From contig NW_008710347.1 in assembly GCF_000327385.1 (NCBI RefSeq), positions 836,720 to 900,719 on the forward strand: a DNA stretch of 64,000 nt, written 5' to 3'. Of the stretch, positions 52,018 to 64,000 are shown in pieces. This stretch comes from Lottia gigantea. Lineage: Eukaryota; Mollusca; Gastropoda; Lottiidae. A model generated the notes under the pieces. The model saw only the letters and a list, made by a program, of their open reading frames with translations. It was not told where the DNA came from and made no database searches. Position 1 is the first letter of the stretch, and every line of letters starts with the position of its first letter. The translations under genes were made by a program, and so were the position numbers.

Positions 52018-55000
52018 ATGCAGAATTACGGTGGTTTTGGTTTACAAATTCCACATCCACAAACAATGTTTGGTTTATCTCATACTCAACCATCAATGAG
52101 TCAACCATTTTACTTGAGTGGTCAATTTCCAGGTGGTCATCCCGGACTTCCTCCAACAGTTCAAACATTTGGTTTGGCAGAAAGACTGGCTGGTAAGTTT
52201 TCTTTCTACTGGTTCTTGCAATATTAAATTGTTTTACGTAAAAGACATCTAGGTTTTCAAAACGCAAATATATGATTTATGATCTATGACGCATTGTGAT
52301 GAATTTTAAGCATATTAGTAAAAACAAAAAAGGATACTTGAGTGAATTTTGACATAGAGAATGATTTATCATCGAGAATTTATGCAACAGATCTTACAGT
52401 AATGTGGTTTGAAAATTAAATTCATGCATTGGGATATTTTGAATGCTGTCAGGCTTAGAAAAATATTAAAGTACCGTTTAAAAAAATTCAGAAAAAATAA
52501 TTGTAAGAAATTAACCTGAAGAATGCAATACAGTCCTTTTTATTTTGTTGTCAATTCTTTCTATAATATCATTAGAGACATTGGAGATCAAAAGTAAAAA
52601 TTAGAGAAAAAAAAAACTTAAATGTTGTTTGTCTAATCCTTGTTTTGCTGATTTTAGACAGTTTTTGTACTAGACAAACAATACATTTGTAGCATCAGAG
52701 AGATATGGGAAATTTTATTGATCAGTATATATAGCCATATTATTATCTATTGATTTGTAAATAATAAAATATTTTCACTGTTTTTAAAATAGCGCTCATT
52801 AAAATTGTAGAGCGATGTAATTAATTTGTTATACAAAGGTCATTTTTCAGTCAAAATTTGGTACATTTTTTCTATTGAAATATTTTGAAACTATAGGCCT
52901 TATATTTAAATTCACAAAAAATCAGTAAAATTCGATATAACGAATACAGTCTAAGGATATTAGTATCCACTTTAGTATTCTAATTTTAGATGAATTAAAT
53001 TATTCGAGAGATTTCAGTTTTATCATAAAATACCATACGTTAAACAGAATAATAACTTCTCAATTGATTCGGAAAGGGTGAAGCGTAAATTTACAATTGT
53101 TTGCAAAGATATTTTACTATTTGTTGAATTTGTTGGTCACGGAAATAGGAAAATTATGGCATCGTGTCTAAGAAAATAAATGAATCAAATTAATTTTTTG
53201 CGGATTCTTTGATTCATTATTATAATTTTTATATGGTGAAATTTACATAGAGACCCGTTTCAGACTTACTAAATTTATGCAAAATAAAAAAAAAGGAAGC
53301 AAAAAAGAGAGATAAAAAAAAAGTAGGCCCTACATAGTAGAACTAAAAATATCTTAACTTATATTAACTCTTAAACATGTTTCAGTTTCTGTGTTAAGTT
53401 ACAAGTTACTAATAGTTAATAATCTTTGTCCGTCAATCTACGATGATTTCAATATCTTGCAACATCTAGCCCATCCTTATAGGACTAAATAAAAACAGGT
53501 GATACAAGGCCTAAGATTTGAGTGGAAATGAAAAACCGTCTCAGTATTTACCTGTAAATTTTAACAAGTTTGATCACCTGTAAGAGAGAAGTTTATAATC
53601 TCTAGTCTTATGTCTTAAACTGTTTAATACTTCATTCTCCCACACGACCAGGCTTAGAGCCATCGTAACAACAATTTCTTACCGTTTGTTTTCTTCATAC
53701 ACTGGATTCACTCTATTTAGTTAAGCGTATTTGGGGTTGTTAAAGTTAGTTGAACACTTTGTCAGAGAATCCAAACTTTGAAATTGATAGACTTATAGAT
53801 TCACATAGCTCAGTGAAAATGAAAGTAAAAATTTGAACGACACCTGTTGTTGTTTGATTTGTTAATTTTTTTCTATTCTCCAGTAAAATGTGTTAAGATG
53901 TGTTAAGATTAACAAGTACAATCTATAAACTGACATTGACAAGTTGTTAGTTTGTTGACTTCATTCTCTTTCCTTTAGAAAAATCTTATAAATAATTTTG
54001 TGCATTTCAAGTTCTAAATGAAAGTTTAGTATTTGGCTGTTTTTAAACTTTTCGACATTAGAACTAAACGTTTTTCTTGCTACTTTTGATTGATAATTAA
54101 ACTTGGGTTTCTTTCGAGGAAGGGGATAGTCTATAACATTCTCATATTAAAATATATAAATCAACTTTTAGTTGTAAGTTCTACTTTTCAGAACTGCGTC
54201 TAGAGAAAATTACACCAAATCCTATTAAATACAACCATTCCATTGCCAGGACGATACATAAAAACACACAACATATATTATAGCAAGAAGTATATATTTG
54301 AAATTTTGTTTTCAGATATAATTCTGGAAGCTAGATATGGAGCTCATCGTAAACAAAGACGAAGCAGAACAGCCTTTACCAATCAACAGTTAGCAGCATT
54401 GGAGAAAACATTTGGAAAAACTCATTATCCTGATGTTGTAATGAGAGAAAGATTAGCAATGATGACTAATTTACCAGAGGCACGAATACAGGTAAACAGT
54501 TCTAGGAATACTTTGTGCGTTATAATTTAGATATTAAAGATTTTGTCCAAATGTGCCCCCTTTTTTCAAATCAGTATCACCATATATCGAACATTAAGTT
54601 AGGTTCTGAAAGAATAAAAACATACGTTGTAAAAGTAAGCAACACTTTGCTTGTTTTAATAGGTATGGTTTAAAAATCGTCGGGCCAAATTCCGAAAGAA
54701 ACAGCGAGCCAGTAAGAAGAAAGATGGTGAAGAAGAAGAGGTTGGAGTTGATGACGAAGATAATGATAACAATAAAGAAGATGCCAAGGATAATGATGCC
54801 AGTATTATGAGTGATAATGAAGAAATAATAGATGAGAATACTGTGGATACAGAATCTATTGATGGGAGTACAGATGGCGTATCACAACTAGACACACTAC
54901 AATCAGATAAACCTGCAGGTAAAAACTCTTTTTTGATCCGTAATTTTGTTAACGTCCAACATTTTTCACCATACGCACTACAGACAGCACTGAGCAGTAG

Positions 55001-56318
55001 CCTACTCTTTTCTGCTCTCCAAAAAATCCAGGAATCTTTACAGCTCACACGGCATTACCAAAGTTACAGAAATATCTACTGAACGAAATATATGTTCAAA
55101 CACGGTTGTAGAATTCCATTTAGATTCCTGGAAAGAATGAGCACTTCTCCCGTCCTCTTCCTCATATTAGTGCACAACTTTGAAAAGTTTTTGGCTCTTT
55201 TTGAATTGAAATCATCAGATAGACTTGATTTTGATAATAAAGAAGAAATCATGACAGCAAGTTGAACACATTGAACACACACCATTAGAGATCAATACTG
55301 CTAAATTGGGTTAAAAGCATTGCAATTAAAGGGTACTAATTTTAGTTGTTACTTATTATTATTTCATCACAAATCTTGTTGTTTAGATTCTCCAAGAGCT
55401 GATGTTGACGAGTCTCTTATTAAAGATGAAACAGTTGATGTCGTTGATGAGAAACCTAACTTATCACAAACACCAACACCAAATATTACCTGTTCTTCTC
55501 CCATTGTATCACATAAGGGTAAGTTTAAGATGTGTTCATTTAACTTTTTTAAAGGTTATAATTCTTCTTTAAGAACTAACTTCACCCGCTGATATAGCTA
55601 GATCTTTAGAACGCCAATTTGTTTTATTATGAACATTGTTTCGGATGGATGTTTTGTGCTAAAGCAAATATTAAGCACAGAAATGGCATAATGCTTATTT
55701 TGCCACAAGCAGATATAAGAATTTCAGCCATTCGGCTATGAAGTCAGACCCATTCCTTCTTGTACGAAAGACTGTGTTGGCATAGACACATTCGTGATTC
55801 GTGAAACTTTGTAAAATTTATCGTCTAAAGTTGTTGGTAGAACACCATTCACTCATCTCAATATCAACGAAAATCTATTGTATATTTCAGCTTCAGAATC
55901 CAATGTTGATCGAAATCCAGTACAGTACCAGTATTCCCTTTCACAATTAGGAATGTTTAATTTTCAACAGCAAGCACTAGCTAGTGCCATGTTACATAAA
56001 CAGATGCAGTATCAACAGTCGGGACTACCACAGATGTCTATGTTTCCTTTTCCTTCCAATGGTGCCTCGCCTTTGAACAACTGGCCAACGTATTATCCAC
56101 AATCAACATTACCAGAATCACAACAATCACCTACTTCTCGACCAGAACCACTGAGAGTACCACCACCACCACCACCACAAGTAGCACATTCATCAATAAA
56201 CCCACCACTCGGATCACCATCTTCTACCACAAAAGACGCTATATTGAATTCAAGTATTGAAAATTTGAGATACCGAGCAAGACAACATGCGGCATCTCTT
56301 GGTCTTTATGAACACTGA
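52018..56318 (+). CDS. Dmbx: Dmbx homeobox transcription factor
   Basis: Five exons, 52018-52192, 54316-54491, 54663-54918, 55387-55518 and 55891-56318, join in frame to 388 residues. The N-terminus begins MQNYGGFG and has the Dmbx-specific [15 protein letters not shown] before the homeodomain (72-131: [44 protein letters not shown]). Homeodomain position 50 is Lys (K121), which in Otx, Gsc and Pitx gives TAATCC-type binding. An acidic Asp/Glu/Asn linker (about 137-200), a Gln/Pro-rich region and a C-terminal OAR motif ([18 protein letters not shown], about 368-385) follow. The match to vertebrate DMBX1 extends to both termini, which fixes start and stop. The second intron splits the homeodomain between Q117 and V118, a position common in paired-class genes. 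Dmbx is a nuclear regulator of anterior neural (midbrain/diencephalon-type) development. Confidence 0.98.
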
Positions 56319-56829
56319 TTTACAAATTTTGCTGAGCTGTTTGTCGTATGAGTTCTCTCCCAATTCTAACTGGAACAAATATTGACCCACAAGAAGGGCA
56401 TGGTGATCCAAAACCCTTTTCATGATTTCAAATTCCGGATTCTTTTATTGGTGCTATCTTTTTTAATTCAACATCTAACACTGTCTCTTTTTTCAGTTTA
56501 GGCTTCTCTGTCTTTGTCTCTTCTCTATACTTTTTATTGTATCTGTTAGTATTTATTCCTGTTTATTAATCTTGTTTGTTTATTGTTTATATTATTAATA
56601 TCTATGTTTAAATGCTCAGTCATATTATTTTTGTATATTAAAATATGATTCAAACATGTTTGATTGTACTATCTCAAGAGGTTAAACCTGACAGCAAATT
56701 TCTCAGTAGTGTACAATCCATATTCCAATGTATAACTCAATGTCCAGTTAGGCTAAAAAGTTTCATTGTCGACATTACGATTTAGTTGAATGGAACAACT
56801 CTATGGAAAAAAACGATCCTGTGATGCTT

Positions 56830-56835
56830 AATAAA
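56830..56835 (+). terminator. Candidate polyadenylation signal, Dmbx
   Basis: AATAAA at 56830-56835 (a second at 56875-56880), about 510 bp after the stop and the first canonical signals downstream. The T-rich region 56480-56640 would then be 3' UTR. Confidence 0.4.
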
Positions 56836-57429
56836 CTTTCAATGTTCCTAGCTGAAATGACCGAAAATTTTGGGAATAAAACCCGACATTTTATTCTAGC
56901 ATAGACGGGTCTGGTCGAACCACATGAAGTTGCATAGTGCCAAGATTCGTTCAGAAATTAACCTTCAACGTTATGGCAATGATAGACAAGAACACAAAGT
57001 TAGTACAAGTTACTTCCCTTGAATAAAACAACCTCTAGCGTATTATACATAGAGATGCATATCAATGGATGACTTCAATTGGAGCTCGGGTTAGCCTTTA
57101 AACTCGTGTGACGTAATATTTGACCTAGATAGAAGCTCTGGTCCGACATTCACTATTTGGAGAGTCAAACACGGTAGTATGGAATGTCTATAGCCTATAT
57201 ATGGTCCCACCATATTGCCTTAACAAATTTGATTGCTTCTAGCTCGACCACAGAGGTTCAATCGAAGTAATCCCATGAGCTTTTATCAGGGTAAGGGAGA
57301 CAACTTCAACTTCATTTTTATGGATTTTTTCTGACCTATATCTGGACTCAGTGATCATTTATTTACATATTTAAATTACACAATTCATTTAACTTTTTCC
57401 AGAAATCTCTTTCAAAACTCTCCAATATG

Positions 57430-57720
57430 AATACAATTATTTACATAAAATACTTTAGTGGTCTAAAATCAAATTCAAATAGTCACGTTTCATATACTTT
57501 TCACATCAAGGGAGGGAATTCTCTTCAATTTTATTACACCACTGAGGTTACTTATGAATTGTATCCATATACAATTTTATTCAATTTTTGTCAGCAGTAC
57601 ACAGATAGTTTGATGGAATAGCTATGGCGAGCTATAAAAAGTCTTCGGAGTACTATAATTCGAAGCGCTGCACGGATGCTCAAGAAGTGCCTCTCTAAGT
57701 GAAAGGATACCCCTCTGGCT
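57430..57720. repeat. Dispersed repeat C, copy 2
   Basis: Matches 24060-24330: CACGTTTCATATACTTTTCA and TTTTATTACACCACTGAGG in the same orientation, then GTCTTCGGAGTACTATAATT with TCGAAGCGCTGCACGGA in the opposite orientation. Confidence 0.65.
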
Positions 57721-58461
57721 AGTGTCAGAATAACTGTCCACTAATTCCTTGCTGCAATAAACTTGGCCTCTCAAACCTACCATAAACAAGCTCTTCATCA
57801 CTAATTACACCACCTCTACTCTCTTCTTCAACCTCTTTGTTTCTTAATTATCTTCCTCTATCCTACAACCTTCCCACTTCCCTCTTGGTTCTGTGTTTCG
57901 CCATTCTTTCCCGATTAAACACCCCTTCCCCCTTATAAGCAATGCGAATCAAAATTTAAATTGATTAACCAAAACTGAACTTAGATGTGACTCATTGCAA
58001 ATGAAATTTTCCAATCTCAATTGAACAAATTGTCTTTGTATTATGCCTTTATTCTCGTGCGACAGTAAAGAAAATATTTTCGTAATGTATGGGAGACAAC
58101 TTCATTTATAAATACTGTAAAAGGATTTCTGAGTTGTCATAATTGTTTCACTCGACTCCTCGAATATCTCCAGGAATTCACTTCATATTATGACTGGTAT
58201 TCCTGTCATAGACAAAATAAAATTAGAAAATACCAGACCAGAAAAATTAGTGTGGTTGATTCTTGACTTGGATAAACCGGATGCATTCACAAAAACCTTA
58301 GGAGGTTTTTGCCCATTCTATCTTTATAGTCATAGACGCTAGTGAAGAATTTGTCTATTACCGCGACCAATTAAATCAATAAGTATCTTAATATGCTTTA
58401 ACAAGAGATTATGGTACATATCAACTCTGTGTTATAAGGAATGGAGTAAGGAAACTCCGGC

Positions 58462-58800
58462 GGGTCACCAATGTTGTGCCGATATGAAGGGTTGAATCAA
58501 CTGTGTTATTTCCCCTTAACTATTTGATGTCACAAAAAGTTATATATTGAAAACTTTGTCTACCAAAACAAATGAAACTATAAACGTTAAAATAATAATA
58601 TAATCGCTTATTTGTGGTTACTGGAAATCCATTGATAATTCCCGACATGGGTCGTATAAACTCGGTTCCCCTGTAGTTGTTGAAGGTTGGAAGGGAGTAA
58701 TGTCTAGTAGGATGGGACAAAAGACAGAGACCTCGTGTGCTCATTTCCTTTCTTAAACAAATCATTTATGGAAGTAAACGTATTGAAATTTGCGCCAAAC
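58462..58800 (-). mobile_element. Possible LTR retrotransposon relic (LTR edge plus primer-binding-like site)
   Basis: Read on the - strand, GGCACAACA is followed by TTGGTGACCC, the arrangement of an LTR end and a tRNA primer-binding site in many Gypsy/BEL-type elements. The far LTR boundary is uncertain, no coding part is recognised, and it looks old and broken. Confidence 0.25.
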
Positions 58801-59944
58801 ACATTGCAATAGAATTAATATATCAGTTCACTCCAAAAAGAAAACTTATTATATGATAGCAATAATAGTCTTCGTATTAGAATTGTAACTTTCAAGGTTC
58901 TCCGATAGTGTTCCTATGTCGTTTGGTATTAATGAATCGGTTTATCTTTGGCTTTCAAGAAAAATGTTGGTAGTTTATTTGTCTCAATTTTGAAACGAAT
59001 AATGCCAATCTATCTTTAGGAAGAATTCATTTCGCTCCAACAAATTCTGTTAATTCCAGTTCGAAAACTGAACTGCCTGGCGAACCTTTTTGTATATTTC
59101 TGTTTGATACAGAACCGAGTTCGATAGCTTGATTATGGTTTGAAGTATGAACATCAAATATTATTATCTCCCCTTATTCATTTTCAGAAATCCTCAGAAA
59201 TAGTTACGTATAATACGCAACATAAGCAATCGGGTAAAAAATCATTAGAATTTTCAATTTCAAAACCAAGGCTCTATCCTCCTATTGATGCAGATCCTAC
59301 CTAGTCTGTGATATTAGTTATCTGGAGGCTGATGTCTACTTGTCATTTGCCAACCAACCAACTCTATCATCAAAATTGTGTATTATTCTCCGCTGTGTTG
59401 AAGTAGGTTGGTAGGTTCGTAACTTTCAAACTAAAAATACCTCGACAGTTCAGCGTTAAAAAACTGTCGAATAAACCCTAGAACACGTTGTAAGGTACAC
59501 GATACTGTCTCAGACTGGAGGAAAACTTGAATTCCAATTATACCAGTCGATGGACATAGTCATTTCAATATCAGCGAATTAAGTCACCAGTATATCAGGA
59601 TTAAAATCATGAACAAGTCACAAATCGTCTTCGAAACTCTTATAACCGCCCCTGTAACAAATGAGGATTGTATGGGCAGTCCGAAGACCGGGAAAAACAG
59701 GTCGAGTCTATCTGAAGAGAAGTAAATATTTTAAATGATTATTATCTCCCCTTATTTATTTCACAACGAAGCTGAACATCAATATTCCCACCTCCAGATT
59801 CATATATTGCCAAAGGAATTGTCTACACTGTGTAGGAAATTAGATGAAAATCTTCTAGTGCTGGACATTCACAAATACCTACATGTAATTGTAAAAATCA
59901 TACAGCTTTGTAAAAGTTAATGACCAATGATTTTATTCAGTTCG

Positions 59945-59990
59945 TTAGCGAACCGGAAGTCAAGGTTCGACTCGGCCATGGGTCTAGATA
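59945..59990 (+). repeat. tRNA-like SINE head fragment
   Basis: CGTTAGCGAACCGG followed by AAGTCAAGGTTCGACTC resembles the A-box/B-box layout of a tRNA-derived SINE (GGTTAGCGnnCCGG ... GGTTCGACTC) with the anticodon region lost. There is no complete cloverleaf, so it is not called as a tRNA gene. Confidence 0.3.
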
Positions 59991-62990
59991 AAACCTGCAG
60001 ATCAAATTAATACTCGCAACGGAGAATTGTCAACTTGTCACTACGAGATTTCTCAATATCCCTGTTAATACTTGCTGCAGCAATATTCCATCATCATCAT
60101 ATACAATACGTTTTAAAAAGTTGTGTATAACATGCGTCCAGTATTCAATCGTTGAATGTACCCTAAATAAGAGATTTGATATGCGGAAGAGAATTAAAAT
60201 AAGCTTGTAACAAGTCTAGCTTTCAGTCATTTACTAAAAGATGTTGCTTTTCAGCAGCAGGAGTAAATTTGCTCCTTTGAATATGACGCACTCGTTCTCC
60301 AGCTCTAATCGCTTTAGGTCGGAATGAAATCTTAAATTTTAGAATTTAACTTTTAACATTTTTGTATCATATAATAATACCATTTTCCTTTATTACTACA
60401 ATTATTATTTCAGACATAAATAATAGTGATTGCTTTAATAATTTAATATATCGGTAGTTCCGCTTCTGATTTTTGATATTTTTCGACTTTTTAAGTTCAT
60501 TCATTCCTTGGTGCAATAATATTATTGTAACGGTTGTTAGTATTCCAGCCCGGTAATACCTAACAGTTAATCAAGCTGTTAATAGCTCATTAAATAAATC
60601 TTACCATGGAAATTAATACCGTTATTCTTTTATCTTGATACTAGGGTCACCATGCTTTATTATGCCCAAGTTGAAACTAATGAAAACGATATTACTTCAG
60701 CAATGAGACACATGTGTCGAATTAGAAAATGAAGCGAAATTTATCCTATTGTTTGTTCATTACCAACTCAAATACAAACATCCATATCACTAAAGCGTGA
60801 CATAATGACAGAATGAGATGCTCTCGTGGGATTCCTAAGACTTACGATTTTCACCAGGGTCGAGATTTGACCACTAAGGACACACCAGATGGCCTATTGC
60901 CAATAACCTCGGACAAATGGCCACTCAAGAGAATGTATCAATTCAACATCACATTTGTATCATTTTTCAAGTTCTTCATGTTTAGCACTCGTTTGCGGTT
61001 TCCTTCAAAGAGCATACACTTCAAATCTTGTTCCAGTGTACTTTAGTGGTCAAGAAAACACTCAAAATGGTCCAAGAAATTTTTAAAAGCAGCCAAAACT
61101 ATCAAAAACCAAATTTTTATAGGAAACGTAGTGATTGAACAAAACATTTTTCGAAATGTTGTAGTGTTGGACACAAAAATTGAAATACCTATCAAAAAAA
61201 AAGAAAGATTTTCTGGGAAATTATGCATTTTTGAGGCAAGCTCACAGGTTATCACCTTTCAGAAAAAAATAGCTTGTAAGGGAGGAAAATGCAATGCTTA
61301 TAGAGAAAATGAACACATACTTAAAGTTTTGTTGTAGATTTTCTCGTAGTTCCATAGTATTGCTCATCATTGTGACTTTGAACAGGAAATAGAACCATTT
61401 ATTTATATACAGATTTCAAACTGTGAAATCAAAACTATTCTAAAAATGTTTCTTGAATCTTTCTAAAGACATAGCATACAGAAATGGTCATTAAAGGGGT
61501 TAAAAGTTCACATTTTGGTCTCAAAGATCTTCCAAGTTGATCAACTTTCACTCTTAGATACACAAAAACCAAAACAATTCTTCAAAAAGAGGGGGTGTTT
61601 CAAGACCTTGGCATGTTAAACTGTTACAAAGAAGATAGCAACAACTAAATCGTATACTTTGGTATTAGTGAGAATTAACGGTGTGTCTGTTTGCCAAACT
61701 AACGACTTGTAGAAAGCTAAGAGTTCTTGACTATGTCAATACATCTTATTATTATGTAGCAATGGTATCAATAGACACAAGAGGTGTTTAAGAATCATTA
61801 GGTAACACGGTTTGTAGTTCTTCCCGGTGTACTATTTTTGAAATACTTTTCCCTGGGAACTCTGCTCAATCATAACACCGTAAGTTTTTTTCTTTCGTTT
61901 TATGAAAATAAAATCATTCTATTTCTTCGATTCAGAGGTTATTTCGTTCAAAAGAATTTTTGGAATTTTAGCAAAAAAAATGATTTGGAATTTTTCTAGT
62001 TATTCCCGATTTTTATTTTGTTCATACATGATTAACAAATATTTAAATGACTAAAAGACGACAGTTTATCATAGAAAGTTTTCAATCTTAATGATGGCAA
62101 ATATATGAGACCCTTCTAATTTTCTTTCTTGCACAAACATTAACTTTTGGGTGTGATTTCTGCAGAACTGGAGACTAGACCAGGTTAAGATTTGAAAACT
62201 GTAATAAAACCCAAATTGTTCTGGATACGTTTCTTGATGCCTTTGACCCACATGTTATGGTTTGATCTTTGGTCTAAGGTAAAGGGTCTCACATGACGTT
62301 TTTGGGTCACAATTAATTATGATTGCAGACGTTCCTTATTAATTTGGAAGATTTACTGTCATTGGTTTGTAGGCCAAGGTTTTTGAGAATCACAAAAGTA
62401 TATTGATAAGCATTAGGAAATTACTGGCATTGTTTTGTCAACGATTTTGTGCATCTCTTTTCTTGCAAATATCCCATCTGGTAGTCAAAATTGAGTCGAA
62501 TTAGCTTCATAGCTATCCAATGTTTTCTATACCTGCGTTCCGAAACACTTTTTGGCATAAAGGTTAGGAATAACTGTCTTAAAAAAAACCCCGAAAAACA
62601 AGACAAAAAGAATTACATATTCAGTAGGGACAATAATGACATAAATCACCTTCGCCAACTGTTGCACTGGAGATGTACTATTTTACTGAAGACAACAGCA
62701 AATGAATTGAATCCAATTCGATCAAGATAATATCACAATATGTCATAATAAATATTTATACATGGATTATAGATGTCTAGATATTGTAGAGTGTTTCTAA
62801 TATTACGTGTACATCATCTATATTGTTTCACGTTCAATACTAATTTTAACCAAACGTTGTCGTGGTTATCATGTACCGTAACCATCTATCTATCGAGGTA
62901 ACGACTAAGCATACTAATGAAGTAGGCCAAGAACAAGCTGTTATTAGGGAGCTATGAAATGGGAGCCCCAAAATCAAAAACCACCCTAAC

Positions 62991-63162
62991 TGTACGGTTC
63001 AGGACTCTTCAGGAAGTAAATAAAATGACCAAGTCTCCGATTAGCAACTGTACGGTTAGCAACTTGCTCTGTGCGATTCCAGACTCTTCGGGAAGTTAAA
63101 AAAATGAGCAAGTCTCCGGTAAGCAACTGTCCGGTTAGCAACTGTCCGGTGACCAACAGTTC
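62991..63162 (+). repeat. 79-bp tandem duplication with short internal repeats
   Basis: Two units start at 62991 and 63070 (GACTCTTC at 63003 and 63082, period 79). Shared blocks include CAAGTCTCCG and AGCAACTGT(A/C)CGGTTAGCAA. The second unit ends in a further run of the 15-mer CAACTGTCCGGTTAG. Frames on both strands read through it and are repeat artefacts. Confidence 0.85.
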
Positions 63163-64000
63163 GTACTTCAGAAAATTGGCTACTGCTGCAGTTACTTTCA
63201 ACTGTCAACTCTTTCTGACTAGTGCAAGAAACAATGAACCAACCAAGATAGTAAGTGCCTTACAGATGACTTATAGCAAAAAATATGACACATTGAAGCA
63301 TGGGAACCCTTAACAACAATAATATACCCGGAATAAACAGATACATTTGTTTTTTTGTGGTTTCTAGCTTCAAAGGACGTTGTATAGCCTTGGTTTGTGT
63401 ACTGGAATATTTAATACTTTTGTCCGAATCAAACTCATCTTCGGGTTGGCGTCTATGTTTCTGGGTTTCTAGCACCAAATCATGATCACACCATTACGAC
63501 AAAACAAAGGGGCGTTCGATTGGTGAGTTATGCACATTTGGGACACTTGGAATCAACCGTAAGTTCAATAAAACAAGTTGGAACAGGGTTCAGAATGCAT
63601 CCACGTGTGCAGAAAAAGAAGTATGTGTGGACAGAATTCAGTAGGGCAGAGAAAGGAATAGGGGGTCGGGGGGATTTTGAGTTTGATTGAGGCCAGAATT
63701 GGAACAGACAGAACCTGTCCAGAACTCACCGATTGAGTACCAACATGTTTCTGTGAGAATGAAGTCATCAAGATTTTCTAAAAGTAAAGGATTTACAAAC
63801 GTCTATCGGAATTCAAATATACAGCTCAAATGGTCCGTGATACACATAATAAGGACATAAAAACATCTTCGAAACCCGAAACGACGAGAAATTTGGATAC
63901 TGGTTGTCAGTTCAAGGGAGGTAATTATCTCACAAAATTGTGTTATCACAATGTCAGTTCTATTATAGGAGAGTATCACCCAGTATAATATTGGTTAATT

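Larger units (their letters stand above)
56890..64000. other. Downstream region with no recognisable gene
   Basis: About 7 kb after Dmbx. It contains repeat C, possible retroelement scraps near 58462 and 59945, and a 79-bp tandem duplication. Open frames of 60-80 codons on both strands (for example 58520-58765, 60813-61046 and 61131-61337) lack motifs, splice partners or composition that would support them. Confidence 0.5.

Noticed and set aside
54656-55048. 130-codon - strand frame rich in Ser/Leu
   Set aside because: Antisense of the acidic Dmbx exon 3; the sense frame is confirmed by homeodomain and splice sites.
59945-59990. tRNA gene
   Set aside because: Only A-box/B-box-like pieces are present; no cloverleaf can be folded, so listed as a SINE-like fragment instead.
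1-64000. CRISPR arrays, operons, bacterial or viral gene clusters, rRNA genes
   Set aside because: Looked for and not seen; gene structure is entirely eukaryotic with spliced exons.

Overview
The window is eukaryotic, AT-rich, intron-rich nuclear DNA. Two short sequences recur through the non-coding parts: CAAGGGCAATAACTC-like (near 4107, 4243, 16045, 16188, 16544) and AAGGGAGGTAACT-like (near 23623, 28019, 57508, 63913). From memory these are typical of molluscan genomes. With the gene content they suggest a lophotrochozoan, most likely a mollusc and perhaps a gastropod. The species cannot be fixed from the sequence alone.

Three multi-exon genes on the + strand are certain, and every exon junction joins in frame. 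(1) 10046-15007: a PARP12/ZAP-like protein of 756 residues with five CCCH zinc fingers, two WWE domains and a mono-ADP-ribosyltransferase domain, in 6 coding exons. (2) 17176-30336: a type II membrane M1 aminopeptidase (aminopeptidase N/glutamyl aminopeptidase-like) of 954 residues in 19 exons. It has HEVAH and a downstream NEG glutamate, an unusual GAMEH in place of GAMEN, and one GC-AG intron. (3) 52018-56318: the K50 paired-class homeobox gene Dmbx, 388 residues in 5 exons, with a C-terminal OAR motif. A fourth gene is a candidate: on the - strand, running left from 8289, a first exon encodes a clear signal peptide followed by a basic, His/Asn-rich stretch, and compatible small exons lie near 4371-4409 and 1200-1257. 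I recognise no family for it.

Layout: 1-8289 candidate - strand secreted-peptide gene, with two TTAA-flanked MITEs in its largest putative intron; 8290-10035 spacer between it and the divergent PARP gene; 10046-15007 PARP; 15008-17175 spacer with molluscan repeats; 17176-30336 aminopeptidase; about 31.0-52.0 kb a gene-poor stretch with a decayed Penelope-like endonuclease fragment, two hAT-type MITEs and simple repeats; 52018-56318 Dmbx; 56.3-64 kb no recognisable gene, only repeats and possible retroelement scraps. One palindromic MITE family has at least six copies between 7.4 and 28.7 kb, in introns of the PARP and peptidase genes and in a putative intron of the - strand gene; several end within 80 bp of a 3' splice site.

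The genes do not form an obvious pathway. The PARP is probably an antiviral/stress mono-ART, the aminopeptidase a cell-surface peptide trimmer, and Dmbx an anterior neural patterning factor. I found no clearly new multi-gene system. The most novel candidates are the small secreted-peptide gene, the intronic palindromic MITE family and the GAMEH change.
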